NCBI GenBank assembly: GCA_963699085.1
Contig: CAVOTH010000002.1
Location: forward strand, 248,001-312,000
Length of the DNA: 64,000 nt
DNA from: Bog-756 sp963699085
GTDB taxonomy: Bacteria > Actinomycetota > Acidimicrobiia > Acidimicrobiales > RAAP-2
Reading direction: 5' to 3'
The translations under genes and the position numbers were made by a program. Positions 47,558 through 56,239 of this stretch are shown piece by piece. Within the stretch, counting starts at the first letter, position 1. Every line of letters begins with the position of its first letter. Under the pieces are notes generated by a model. It was not told the origin of the DNA, made no database searches, and saw only the letters and a list, made by a program, of their open reading frames with translations.

Positions 47558-47617
47558 CCGGGCGTGCCGGAGCCGGGCGTGCCGGAGCCGGGCGGGCCGG
47601 AGCCGGGCGTGCCACAC
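47558..47617. repeat. Four 15-bp tandem units upstream of the acetoacetate decarboxylase-like gene
   Basis: CCGGGCGTGCCGGAG at 47558 and 47573, a one-base variant at 47588 and a partial copy at 47603. It sits 40-100 bases before the gene start, in what should be its promoter region. Confidence 0.85.
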
Positions 47618-47658
47618 TCTGCTTGGTGGCGGCCGTGCCGCCGGGGGAGGGAATGGCT

Positions 47659-48457
47659 ATGGGAGATGTTCGCTACGGGGCCCGCGCCGTGGAGCAACGG
47701 TCAAACCGCGAGGTCGAGGCGACGCGGAGCCCGATCTGGTCGAAGGCGGTGACGGTCGTCTTCCGGACCGACCCGGCGGCCATCGCCGCCGTGCTGCCCC
47801 GTCCATTGGAGCCTGCAGACCCGACGGCGCGACTCCGGATCGCCGTGGTCGACATGGGGACGGGATTGCCGACGTTCGGTGCCGGCTGGTTCGGCGTGCG
47901 TGCGCGTCACGGACAGGTCGACGGCGAATACGCCCTGTTCATGCCGATGAGCACCGAGCAGGCGACGATCGGCGGACGCGAGACATTCGGCGAGCCGAAG
48001 AAGATCGCCCAACTCTCCCTCGACGTCGACGTCGACGGCGACGGCGACGGCGACGCGCTCGTCTGCCCAGGTATCCCGGATGGGATCGAAGGTGGCCGAG
48101 TTGACCGGCACCCTGGGACCCGAGGGCCCCGGATATGAGATCGACAAGCTCGACTTCTACTTCAAGGGCCTGCCGGACCCGTCCGGCGTCGGCCTCGACA
48201 GCGACCCGGCCCTCGTCTACTGCCGCCGGCACGAGACGGCCCGGGTGGTCCGTCAGGTGACCGGCGAGTGCAAGCTGCTCGAGGCCCCGCTCGACCCCAT
48301 CGCCGACTTCCCGGTCGAGGAGGTCCTCTCGTTCGAGTACGCCGAGATCGCCTCGTCGCAGGAGGGTCGGATCATGGAGCGCGTGCCGGCCGAATGGCTG
48401 GCCCCGTTCATGCATCAGCGCTACGACGACCTGAGCGTGTTGGGGGCGAGATCGTGA
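47659..48457 (+). CDS. Acetoacetate decarboxylase-like protein (one frameshift)
   Basis: About 265 residues after repair. ATG 47659 is preferred to 47653 because GGGAGG lies eight bases ahead. ADC-fold features: WSKAVTVVFRTDPAAIAAVLP, VVDMGTGLPTFGAG, EYALFMPMSTEQATIGGRETFGEPKKIAQ (the conserved GEPKK with the family's Schiff-base-type lysine, given from about 47940). The frame breaks in the CCC at 48066-48068; one base less yields VCQVSRMGSKVAELTGTLG. The stop overlaps the next start as GTGA, so it is coupled to the amidohydrolase. Reaction is probably a C-C bond decarboxylation or hydrolysis on a beta-keto acid. Confidence 0.82.
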
Positions 48458-49731
48458 ATGACATCCCCTCGACCGCCACTGACCGCTACATCGTGGTGTC
48501 GGCCGACGGCCACGCCGGCCTGGCCTGCGAGGACTACCGGCCGTACCTCGAGTCGAAGTACCACCCGGCCTTCGAGGAGTACCTGGCCGAACGGACCGCC
48601 CATCGCGAACAGTCGTTGGCCTTCAACTACGACTACATCATGGGTTGGGAGACGGACAACGAAGAGGGCCTGAAGGGTGCCTTCGATCCGGCCGTGCGCG
48701 ACAAGGAGCTCGACTCGGACGGGGTGGCGGCCGACGTCCTGTTCGCTGACGCCGATGCCGTCACCGGTATGGCTTCGCCGCCCTTCGGGGCCGGCCTCTT
48801 CGCCGGCGCCATCGCCGATCCCGAGCTCGCCTTCGCCGGCGCCCACGCTCACAACCGGTTCCTGGCCGAGATGTGCTCGCACTCGCCGCACCGACGCGGC
48901 GGCATCGCCCTGGTGCCGATCACCCATGACATCGATCGCGCCGTGTCGGAGATCGGGTGGGTGGCGGCCCAGCCCGGAATTCGGGGGATCATGATCCCGA
49001 CCATGTGGCGGGACCGGGTCCCGTATAACGACGCCGCCTATGACCCGGTGTGGGCGGCCTGCGCCGAAGCCGGGCTCCCGGTGCACACCCACTCGGGTGA
49101 GGCACCGATGGAGGAGTACGGCGACAACACCGGCGTCTACCTGGCCGAGGTGGTCTGGTGGACGGTCCGGCCGGCATGGCACCTTCTGTTCGGGGGAGCC
49201 TTCGAGCGCTATCCGGACCTCAAGTTCGTGGTCACCGAGGCCGCCGCCTACTGGGCACCGGACATGATGTGGAAGTGGGACCAGTACATGGGCGGCGGGC
49301 ATACCACCAAGAAGCTGGCCAGCATATTGAAGGGCAAGATCTCGAAGCTCCCCTCGGACTACTTCGGCACCAACATCTTCATCGGTGCGTCCACCATGTC
49401 GAAAGAGGAGATCCGTCGCCGGTACGTCATCGGGACCGACGTGGTCATGTGGGGGACCGACTATCCCCACCCCGAGGGCACCTGGCCGAACACCGCAGCC
49501 AAGCTGCGGGCTGACTTCGCCGGGGTGCCGGTCGATGACACCGCCGAACTACTCGGTCTGACCGCGGCACGGGTCTACGGGTTCGACCTGGATGAACTGC
49601 GCCCCATTGCCAAGAGCATCGGCCCTACACCCGAGTCGTTGGGCCAGGACCCGACTTTGCGCAGCGATCCGAAGGAACGTGCCGAGGCCCGGTGGTGGAA
49701 GGCGGAGTACGGGGTGCAGTCGCCGGGCTGA
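48454..49731 (+). CDS. Amidohydrolase-2 family metal hydrolase
   Basis: 425 residues from GTG 48454 (overlap GTGA with the preceding gene). A TIM-barrel hydrolase of PF04909: metal-binding start VSADGHAG, LPVHTHSGEAP, HLLFGGAFERYPDLKFVVTEAAA, and GTDYPHPEGTW near the C-terminus. Relatives decarboxylate or hydrolyse aromatic and cyclic acids. Coupling with an acetoacetate-decarboxylase-like protein suggests two steps of one breakdown path. A related but distinct copy is encoded on the opposite strand at 49829-51070. Confidence 0.93.
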   Translation: MNDIPSTATDRYIVVSADGHAGLACEDYRPYLESKYHPAFEEYLAERTAHREQSLAFNYDYIMGWETDNEEGLKGAFDPAVRDKELDSDGVAADVLFADADAVTGMASPPFGAGLFAGAIADPELAFAGAHAHNRFLAEMCSHSPHRRGGIALVPITHDIDRAVSEIGWVAAQPGIRGIMIPTMWRDRVPYNDAAYDPVWAACAEAGLPVHTHSGEAPMEEYGDNTGVYLAEVVWWTVRPAWHLLFGGAFERYPDLKFVVTEAAAYWAPDMMWKWDQYMGGGHTTKKLASILKGKISKLPSDYFGTNIFIGASTMSKEEIRRRYVIGTDVVMWGTDYPHPEGTWPNTAAKLRADFAGVPVDDTAELLGLTAARVYGFDLDELRPIAKSIGPTPESLGQDPTLRSDPKERAEARWWKAEYGVQSPG

Positions 49732-49824
49732 GCCCTGCAGTCCCCGGCCTCAAGCCCCACAGTCCCCGGCCTCAAGCCCTACGGTCCCCGGCGTCCAGCC
49801 CCACAGTCCCCAGCCTGAGGCTGG
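49731..49824. repeat. Four 22-bp tandem repeats ending in a hairpin, between convergent amidohydrolase genes
   Basis: Units begin at 49731, 49753, 49775 and 49797 with consensus AGCCCYACAGTCCCCGGCCTCA. The fourth passes into CCAGCC-TGA-GGCTGG (49810-49824), a six-base perfect stem. The first unit starts on the last base of the upstream stop codon. It probably acts as a two-way terminator, but the repeat itself is unexplained. Confidence 0.85.
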
Positions 49825-49828
49825 CGCC

Positions 49829-51070
49829 TCACCAGGAGCGCAGTACCTGGTGGCGGTCGAAGGCGTTGCAGGTCGAGTCGGTCGGGTAATCCTCGACGGC
49901 CAGCGGGTTCGCCACCTCGGCCACGGTCGGCCCGATCCGATCGCCAATGGTCCGCAGTGCCTCGAGGTCGAATCCGTAGATGCGGGCGACGTTGTCCTCG
50001 AGCATCAGCTTCGTCTCTGCGGGATCGCACTGTCCGAATGCGGCGCGTAGCGCCTCGCGGCTGTAGGGGAACGAGCCCTCCGAATGGGGATAGTCCGCAC
50101 CCCACATGATCCGCTCGACCCCGACCTCGTGGCGCACGGCCGACTCGCTGGCCCGCAGGAAGCTCGCTCCCACGGTGAAGTTCCGCGCGAAGTACTCCGA
50201 CGGGGTCATGGACATGCCCTTTGCCGCCGCCCCGAAGAAGTTGGCCTCTGCCGCCCCGCCCATGGTCATCCGGCCGTAGAACCAGTCGAGGGTCTCGAGG
50301 CCCCGGGGCAGCCAGCCGAGTCCCTGCTCGGTCAGTACGACCTTGAGCCCGGGATGACGCTCCAGTACCCCACCGAAGATCAGGTGCCAGGCGGATCGGT
50401 GCGAAAACCACGGCAGCTCGATCAGCATGATGGCCCGGGACACTTCGGCGTCGCCGTAGTCGGGCAGCCCGCCGCCGCCATGGATGTTGACGGGAGCATC
50501 GAACTCCTCGCACAGCGCCCACAGCGGTTCGTAGGCCTCGTCCCACAGTCCGGGTAGGCCGGCCCCGGGTGGCAGCGACGGCAGGAGGATGCCGCCGAAC
50601 GGGCGGATGTGCTCGGCGGCCCAGCGGACTTCGGCGACGGCGTCCTCGATCCGGTTGGCGAAGATCTGGGCTACACCGGCCCGGCGACCGGGCACCTTGG
50701 CGCAGAAGTCGGCCAGCCACCGGTTGTGGGCCTGGAGCCCGGCCCACCGTCGCTCGTAGTCGGTCGGGGTCGGTGGGAGCGCCACCAGGCTCCCCTCCTC
50801 GAAGAAAGGTGGGACGGTGTTGGGGAACAGCACCTCGGCGGTGATCCCGTCGGCGTCGTTCTCGGCCAACCGCCTCTCCGAGTCCCAGCTGCGGTACGCG
50901 GTCGGGGCGAGCAGGTCGGCGAAGGGGTTGACGTAGGTGTCCGCCCAGGCGTCGAACTCGTCGTGCCAGCGACTGGCGAGGTAGGGCCGGTAGTCAGCGA
51001 CGTCCGCGCCGGCGTGGGCGTCGGCACTGATCACGGTGTACCGGTGGTCCGGTGCCGGGTCGGTGGACAT
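49829..51070 (-). CDS. Amidohydrolase-2 family metal hydrolase
   Basis: 413 residues from ATG 51070 with AAGGGGG six bases upstream. Same family as the convergent gene at 48454: VISADAHAGADVADYRPYL, APVNIHGGGGLPD, HLIFGGVLERHPGLKVVLTEQ, IMWGADYPHSEGSFPYS. The second histidine region reads NIHGGGG instead of HTHSGE, so metal use or substrate may differ. It follows the SDR at 51142 by 71 bases on the same strand. Confidence 0.93.
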   Translation of the reverse strand: MSTDPAPDHRYTVISADAHAGADVADYRPYLASRWHDEFDAWADTYVNPFADLLAPTAYRSWDSERRLAENDADGITAEVLFPNTVPPFFEEGSLVALPPTPTDYERRWAGLQAHNRWLADFCAKVPGRRAGVAQIFANRIEDAVAEVRWAAEHIRPFGGILLPSLPPGAGLPGLWDEAYEPLWALCEEFDAPVNIHGGGGLPDYGDAEVSRAIMLIELPWFSHRSAWHLIFGGVLERHPGLKVVLTEQGLGWLPRGLETLDWFYGRMTMGGAAEANFFGAAAKGMSMTPSEYFARNFTVGASFLRASESAVRHEVGVERIMWGADYPHSEGSFPYSREALRAAFGQCDPAETKLMLEDNVARIYGFDLEALRTIGDRIGPTVAEVANPLAVEDYPTDSTCNAFDRHQVLRSW

Positions 51071-51141
51071 CAGATCCCCCTTGTTCGGCGGTGCCGGGTC
51101 ACCGGACGACAGGTCATCGATGGACGGAGACTGGACACCGC

Positions 51142-52023
51142 TCAGGCCAGTCCATCGAGCGCCGATGGCGGCAGCTCGCCCAGTGCGATGGCATCGGCGC
51201 GGGCGTGCAGCAGCGTCCCGGCCCGGTCCAGGCCGTGGCTGATCACGAACTTCCCGTCCTTGATCCCCTGGACGGCGAACCGGCCCAGCTCGTCGAGGTC
51301 GACGGTATCGGTGGGGCGACCGGCGGCGGCCAGCGCCGCTTTGAACTCGGCGAAGGTGGTCCCCGGGGCCGGCGGTCGCGGTCTGACCCGGGCCAGCTCC
51401 GTCGGACGGTTGCGCTGGGCCTCCCACAGGCCGGTCTCCAGGAGCCCACCCGAGGGATAGAAGACTGCCGCCCGCAGCTTGGTCTTCTGGGCCACGAACT
51501 GGTGGGCGAGGGCCTCGGTGAAACAGCTGATGGCGGCCTTCGACGAGGCGTATACCGAGGCGTAGGGGACCGGGGCGATGCCGCCGTCGCCCGACGATGT
51601 AGTCACCACCACCCCCGGCTCATCGCCGGCGATCATCCGGGGCACGAACTCGAGGACGCCGTTGGCGGTGCCGAATACGTTGACGCCGAAGCACCACCGC
51701 CAGTCGTTCGGCTCCTGTTCCCACGGGTTGCCCCCGCCGCCCGAGGTCACCCCCGCGTTGTTCCACAGCACGTGGCAGGAGCCGAGCTCGTCGTAGACCT
51801 GGTTGGCCAGCGCTGCTACCGAGACGGGGTCGGAGACATCGGTCACGACGCCGCGGACGTCGCCCCGGTCAGCCATCCGGGCGACGGTCTCGGTCAGCAC
51901 CGGGGCCTCGATGTCAGCGATCACCACCCGGCAGCCCTCGTCGAGGAGCGCCCCCACGATGCCCCGGCCGATGCCGGCCGCACCTCCGGTCACCACCGCT
52001 ACCTTGCCCGACAGGTCCTCCAT
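51142..52023 (-). CDS. Short-chain dehydrogenase/reductase (SDR)
   Basis: 293 residues from ATG 52023. Cofactor motif VTGGAAGIGRGIV with ADIEAP (acidic, NAD-type), WNNAGV, FGVNVFG, catalytic TTSSGDGG and Tyr-x3-Lys in YASSKAAIS. The C-terminal 90 residues are longer than in minimal SDRs and resemble the retinol/sterol-dehydrogenase-like group that acts on bulky alcohols. Probably co-transcribed with the amidohydrolase downstream. Confidence 0.9.
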   Translation of the reverse strand: MEDLSGKVAVVTGGAAGIGRGIVGALLDEGCRVVIADIEAPVLTETVARMADRGDVRGVVTDVSDPVSVAALANQVYDELGSCHVLWNNAGVTSGGGGNPWEQEPNDWRWCFGVNVFGTANGVLEFVPRMIAGDEPGVVVTTSSGDGGIAPVPYASVYASSKAAISCFTEALAHQFVAQKTKLRAAVFYPSGGLLETGLWEAQRNRPTELARVRPRPPAPGTTFAEFKAALAAAGRPTDTVDLDELGRFAVQGIKDGKFVISHGLDRAGTLLHARADAIALGELPPSALDGLA

Positions 52024-52166
52024 GACACTCCCCCGGAGCCCTGCCCGGGATTCCCCGGGCGTTGTGCGCTCATGCTGGCACATGGGGCGGGGCGGTGCTT
52101 CCGAGGTGGGTCGCCGACTGCGCGTCCACTCACTCCCCTAATCCCAGCTATTCCCGGGTACCCCAG

Positions 52167-52409
52167 CTATTCCCAGCGCTCCTCCCAATACGAGGGAGAG
52201 CCGGAATCGCCCAGCGGCATGGCGTGACCGCCCTCGTGGCCGACCGGCCGGGTGCAGCATGCCATCGTGCCGATCCAAGGTCCTTCGCCGACATCCCGCA
52301 GGGCGCCACACCGACGGAGTTGCGGAATGGGGGGCAGCTGCAGCGCGTCGTCCACCACAGAGTTGCCGACTTCGTCGTCGCCCAAACGGCGCATGGGATC
52401 AGTGGTCAT
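52167..52409 (-). CDS. Small protein with CxxPxGHxxxH motif, function unknown
   Basis: 80 residues from ATG 52409 (a GTG directly precedes it), with a GGGG ribosome-like stretch upstream. The N-terminal half is helical and acidic (LGDDEVGNSVVDDALQLP); the C-terminal half has MACCTRPVGHEGGHAMPLG, where CTRPVGHEGGH fits C-x2-P-x-G-H-x3-H, and ends SYWEERWE. This exact spacing also occurs in the protein at 38647. It suggests a compact metal site or a nucleic-acid/ligand-binding knuckle. No family named. Confidence 0.55.
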   Translation of the reverse strand: MTTDPMRRLGDDEVGNSVVDDALQLPPIPQLRRCGALRDVGEGPWIGTMACCTRPVGHEGGHAMPLGDSGSPSYWEERWE

Positions 52410-52706
52410 CACTCACCCCGCTTCGCGACCAACCTCCCATTGCCTGTTCTTACCCTCTGTGTCGGCGGCTTACCAGTGGATTCCTGCAACCCCTCTGGCC
52501 CGTGCCTGGGACAGGGCTGCACCAAGTGTTGACCGGACAGGCGAATGACCGGGCGGCGGTTGGCTGTCCGCAGTTCAGGGCGGGGCAAGGGGGCGAGGCG
52601 GGTTCCTCGCCATGGCTTCGACGCTCCGTCGGGTGGTCCGACGCCGGCAGATGGTCCGATGTCGGGGTACCGTGCCCCGCCGGACAGGACTGACAGGGAG
52701 GGACGC

Positions 52707-53528
52707 GTGGACGAATCAACCGGGTTGGTGGCACCGAGCTCCTTTGTATCGGATGTGCTGGTTGGTCAGGTCGCTCTGGTCACCGGTGGAGGAACGGGGA
52801 TCGGCAAGGAAATCTGCAAGGTGCTGGGTGCCCATGGGGCGTCGGTGGTATTGGCCAGCCGCAAACAGGACGTCCTCGAGGCGGCCGTCGGCGAACTGAC
52901 CACCGGGGGCGTCGACGCCAGCTTCGGAGTATGCGACGTCCGGGACGCAGACGCCGTCCGGGCAGTGGTCGACGGGGTCGTGGCCGACCGGGGCAGACTC
53001 GACATCGTCGTCAACAACGCCGCGGGCAACTTTCCCGCCCCGATGTCGGCGATCTCGCCCAACGGCTTCAAGGCGATCGTCGACATCGACCTGCTCGGCA
53101 CCTACAACGTGACGAAGGTCGCGTTCGATGCCTGGCTCCGGGAGCACGGCGGGTCGGTGGTGAACATCAGTGCGCCGTTCGAGCAGCGTGGCGTGGTTTA
53201 TCAGGCCCATGTGGCCGCCGCCAAGTCCGGGGTGGACTCACTGACCAGGACTTGTGCCGTCGAGTGGGGCCCTTATGGGATCCGGGTGAATGCCATTGCG
53301 CCGGGCTCGATGTTGGGGACCGAGGGTCTCAAGCGGTTCGCTGAATCGGTGCCGGGGAGCACACCACAGCCAACCAATCCGCTGGGACGCCACGGCCACG
53401 GATCAGACATCGGCTACCTCGCCCTGTTCCTCTGCAGCCCGATGGCCCGGTTCGTATCGGGCCAGGTGATCGCCGTCGACGGCGCAGGTGCCACCGACAT
53501 GCTGCGGCTGCAGGCCGGCCCCATCTGA
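52707..53528 (+). CDS. 2,4-dienoyl-CoA reductase-type SDR
   Basis: 273 residues from GTG 52707 with GGGAGGGA upstream. SDR cofactor motif VTGGGTGIGKEI and a positively charged ASRKQD for NADPH. The hallmark of the NADPH 2,4-dienoyl-CoA reductases is present: VVNNAAGNFPAPMSAIS, IDLLGTYNVTK, and a catalytic centre without the usual Tyr (VVNISAPFEQRGVVYQAHVA, AAKSGVDSLTRTCAVEWGPY). The end GSDIGYLALFLCSP and VDGAGATD fit. It would help beta-oxidise unsaturated fatty acids. Confidence 0.87.
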   Translation: MDESTGLVAPSSFVSDVLVGQVALVTGGGTGIGKEICKVLGAHGASVVLASRKQDVLEAAVGELTTGGVDASFGVCDVRDADAVRAVVDGVVADRGRLDIVVNNAAGNFPAPMSAISPNGFKAIVDIDLLGTYNVTKVAFDAWLREHGGSVVNISAPFEQRGVVYQAHVAAAKSGVDSLTRTCAVEWGPYGIRVNAIAPGSMLGTEGLKRFAESVPGSTPQPTNPLGRHGHGSDIGYLALFLCSPMARFVSGQVIAVDGAGATDMLRLQAGPI

Positions 53529-53781
53529 GGGCTGCAGGCCGGCACCGTCGGTCGGGACGGGTTCGTCTGGTGGCGGTCAGGACTCCCCACCCGTAGCGCT
53601 GCTCGTCCATCTCCACTTCCCTTTGTACCCACTCCCTCCGATGGCCGGGATCCGATGGCCCGGATCCAGGTCGTCGGCATCTCCGGCTGGGTCATGTGGC
53701 GTCGGCTAAGACACGTATGATTGTCCATCAGGGAGTTCGCCGCTGTCGCCCAGGTGGCATGCGTGCATGCGAGGAGTGCCC

Positions 53782-54219
53782 ATGGGTGATCTGCGACAGA
53801 TCAAGAAGCGTGCCGGTGCACTTCTCGACGGTCTCGGACGGAATCCGGACGAGGTGGCGGACTCGTTGCGCCAGGTCGGGGTGTTGGGAGTCCCCCGCAG
53901 CAATTCCTCGTGCGCCATCGCCGTCTTCACCAGAGCGCTCTTGCAGGCCGACCCCAGGATCCGCTCCGTAGCTGTCGGTCCTTGCACGATTGTGCTCACG
54001 CTTGCTGCACAAGACGGGACCCGACCCGGCGGTCGGCTCATCGTCCAGCTCCCGAAGGCGGTACGCGGCTTCGTTGCCGGGTTCGACGCCCAGCGATACC
54101 CCGACGTCATCCGCGGCGACGTTCCCGGCACCGTGGCGGACGCCCGTCCTCCCCGACCCATCGCCGGAGCCTGTGGCCACGCCCTAGTCACTCCCTGTCC
54201 CGACCGGCTGACCGGCTGA
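53782..54219 (+). CDS. Hypothetical actinobacterial protein
   Basis: 145 residues from ATG 53782, with GAGGAG six bases upstream (an ATG at 53767 is in frame but has no site). Soluble, mixed helix/strand pattern: IKKRAGALLDGLGRNPDEVADSL, a cysteine in SSCAIAVFTRAL, TIVLTLAAQDG, GRLIVQLPKAVRGFVAGFD. I do not recognise it. Downstream, 54235-54300 is rich in GGCAG repeats and holds no gene. Confidence 0.6.
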   Translation: MGDLRQIKKRAGALLDGLGRNPDEVADSLRQVGVLGVPRSNSSCAIAVFTRALLQADPRIRSVAVGPCTIVLTLAAQDGTRPGGRLIVQLPKAVRGFVAGFDAQRYPDVIRGDVPGTVADARPPRPIAGACGHALVTPCPDRLTG

Positions 54220-54391
54220 CCGATCAGTCGACCGAAAGATCGGCAGGCACGCAGGCAGACCGGCGGACCGGCAGCCAGGCAGGCAGGCAAGTGAGAATTC
54301 ACGCAACGTCCTGAACGGTGCGGGCGTCGTAATTGGTGATGGGTGAGGTGAGAAGCTTCGTGGACGAGGTCGAGAGCGGCGAGATGGCCCG

Positions 54392-54940
54392 ATGTTCCTG
54401 AGCGGCCGGCGACCGCCCCGGCATCCCGATCGGTTCCGGCACCGGCCGTCACTCCTATTCTCCATCACCCCCCCGGCCGTGCTGGCGCCGGTGGCGAACA
54501 CGGTCACGTTCGGCGACTTCTATGCCGACCACTACACGGAGCTCGTCCGGCTGGCCACACTGCTGAGCGGGTCGATAGACAATGCCCCCGACCTCGTGCA
54601 GGACTGTTTCGTCCGGCTGCACGGGCGCTGGGCGTCGGTCCGCGAGCCCCTCCCCTACATCCGACGCAGCATCGTTTACGCCTGTGCCTCCCACCACCGC
54701 CATATGGCGGTGACCAGACGCCATCCCCAACCTCCGTCGCGACCCTCCGAGCTCGGTGCCGACGAGCTCGAGGATGCGCTCGCCGCCCTGCCGGCCCGTC
54801 AGCGCGCCGCCGTCGTGCTCCGCTATTACGGCGACCTCCCCGATGCCGACATCGCCCGTGCGCTGCGTTGCCGGGAAGGGACCGTCCGTTCGCTGGTGAG
54901 CCGCGCGCTCGTCGACCTCAGAAAGGTGATCGAACCATGA
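54392..54940 (+). CDS. ECF sigma factor, SigE family
   Basis: Up to 182 residues from ATG 54392; GTG codons at 54479 and 54491 would remove a basic, non-conserved N-terminus and fit the family better. Region 2: TFGDFYADHYTELVRLATLL, DNAPDLVQDCFVRLHGRW. Region 4: ALPARQRAAVVLRYYGDLPD, ADIARALRCREGTVRSLVSRAL. The stop overlaps the next start as ATGA. This is the second sigma/partner pair of the same design in the window. Confidence 0.88.
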   Translation: MFLSGRRPPRHPDRFRHRPSLLFSITPPAVLAPVANTVTFGDFYADHYTELVRLATLLSGSIDNAPDLVQDCFVRLHGRWASVREPLPYIRRSIVYACASHHRHMAVTRRHPQPPSRPSELGADELEDALAALPARQRAAVVLRYYGDLPDADIARALRCREGTVRSLVSRALVDLRKVIEP

Positions 54941-56190
54941 CCGACCCATTCGAGGACCGACTCCGCTCCCACCTGGCCGACCGGGCCGACCGGGTGACGG
55001 CCGAACCCGATCCCACGGCCTTCGTGGAGCGATCGGCGGGGCGACAGCGCCTCGGCATCCCATTGATCGCCAGCCTGGTGGCCGTGGTGGCGGTGCTCAC
55101 CGGTGGTGGCTTCCTGACCGGCATCTCCGTGGCCGGCTCCAGCCCGACTCCCGCCGTGCGGGCTGCCGGGGCCGTGCCAGCCGCGTCCGGCGGCTCGGTC
55201 GCCGTCGGCGGGCCGGCCGAAGGTGTCGAGGTGCCGGGCACCGTCCCCGCCGAATCGTTCACGCCGCTGTTCACCCGCACAACCACATCGGGCGTGACCA
55301 TCCGGGCCTACACATCGGGTGCCGCACTCGGAACCGTGCCCGGATCGCCGCCGTGTCCGCCGGCGGTCATGTGCGCACAGCCGGTGCACGAGCCGCTGAT
55401 GCCGGGGGCCTCGTCCTCCTCCGGCTCCTCCGGCTCCTCTGGCACCGCCGGCTCCTCTGGCTCCTCTGGCACCTCTGGCACCTCTGGCTCCGCAGCCACC
55501 TCCGGCGCCGCCGGCTCTGCCTCCACCGCGGTGACGCTCCCGTCGGAGGTGAGCGAGCCGGCGACGACGGTCGGCACTGGCGCGGCGGTTCCCAACCAGT
55601 GCCAGGAGATGATCCTGGAGATGTCGACGGTCCTTGCCGTGTCGTCAGCCACCGTCGACACTCCGACCAGTGTCTCGGCGGGCCAGAACTCGATTCAGAT
55701 CCTCACCATCGGCTCCTTCGGGGAGTCGGAAGGAGGACCGGTCGGATGGGTGGCGGTCGCGGCAGGCGGCAACGTCTCGTCCGTTCGGCTGGTGTCTTCG
55801 ACCGGCACAGTGATGGACGTCATGAAACCAGCCTCGGGAGTGGTCATCCTGGCCGTCGCCGGCTCGACCCTGGTGGGCGGGATGTCAGTTGTCGGCCTCG
55901 ACGGAGCCGGCACCTCGATCTCCACCGTTCCCGTCAGCCAGGGTGTCTCCGCGGCTCCGGCCTGCTCGACCATGACCCCGATTTCGCCGGTGGCACCCGT
56001 GACGCCGGTTACCCCGGGGAAGCCGGTTGCGCCGATCATTCCGGCGACTACGACAACGACAACGACAACGACGACAACGACAACAACGCCGCCAGGCGGT
56101 TCGTCGTCGACCACGACCACGACCACCGGCCCCACCACGCCGACCCCGGTTCCCTCGACGCAGTCGATCTCCGGCAGACCCGCTAGCTAG
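54937..56190 (+). CDS. Membrane partner of the second SigE-type factor, Ser/Gly- and Thr-rich
   Basis: 417 residues from ATG 54937. A cytoplasmic N-terminus of about 45 residues (LRSHLADRADRVTAEPDPTAF) precedes one transmembrane helix (about 46-70). The outside part has a Ser/Gly linker (SSSGSSGSSGTAGSSGSSG), a beta-rich region of about 150 residues (ILEMSTVLAVSSATV, VGWVAVAAGGNVSSVRLV) and a C-terminal tract of 14 threonines with Pro/Ser. No zinc anti-sigma motif, but overlap with the sigma gene and membrane topology indicate an anti-sigma-like role. The linker parts could span the wall. Confidence 0.72.
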   Translation: MTDPFEDRLRSHLADRADRVTAEPDPTAFVERSAGRQRLGIPLIASLVAVVAVLTGGGFLTGISVAGSSPTPAVRAAGAVPAASGGSVAVGGPAEGVEVPGTVPAESFTPLFTRTTTSGVTIRAYTSGAALGTVPGSPPCPPAVMCAQPVHEPLMPGASSSSGSSGSSGTAGSSGSSGTSGTSGSAATSGAAGSASTAVTLPSEVSEPATTVGTGAAVPNQCQEMILEMSTVLAVSSATVDTPTSVSAGQNSIQILTIGSFGESEGGPVGWVAVAAGGNVSSVRLVSSTGTVMDVMKPASGVVILAVAGSTLVGGMSVVGLDGAGTSISTVPVSQGVSAAPACSTMTPISPVAPVTPVTPGKPVAPIIPATTTTTTTTTTTTTTPPGGSSSTTTTTTGPTTPTPVPSTQSISGRPAS

Positions 56191-56239
56191 CTTCCGTGAC
56201 GATTGGCGTCGCCGATCTGTGTGGAGATGTGTCGATCGG

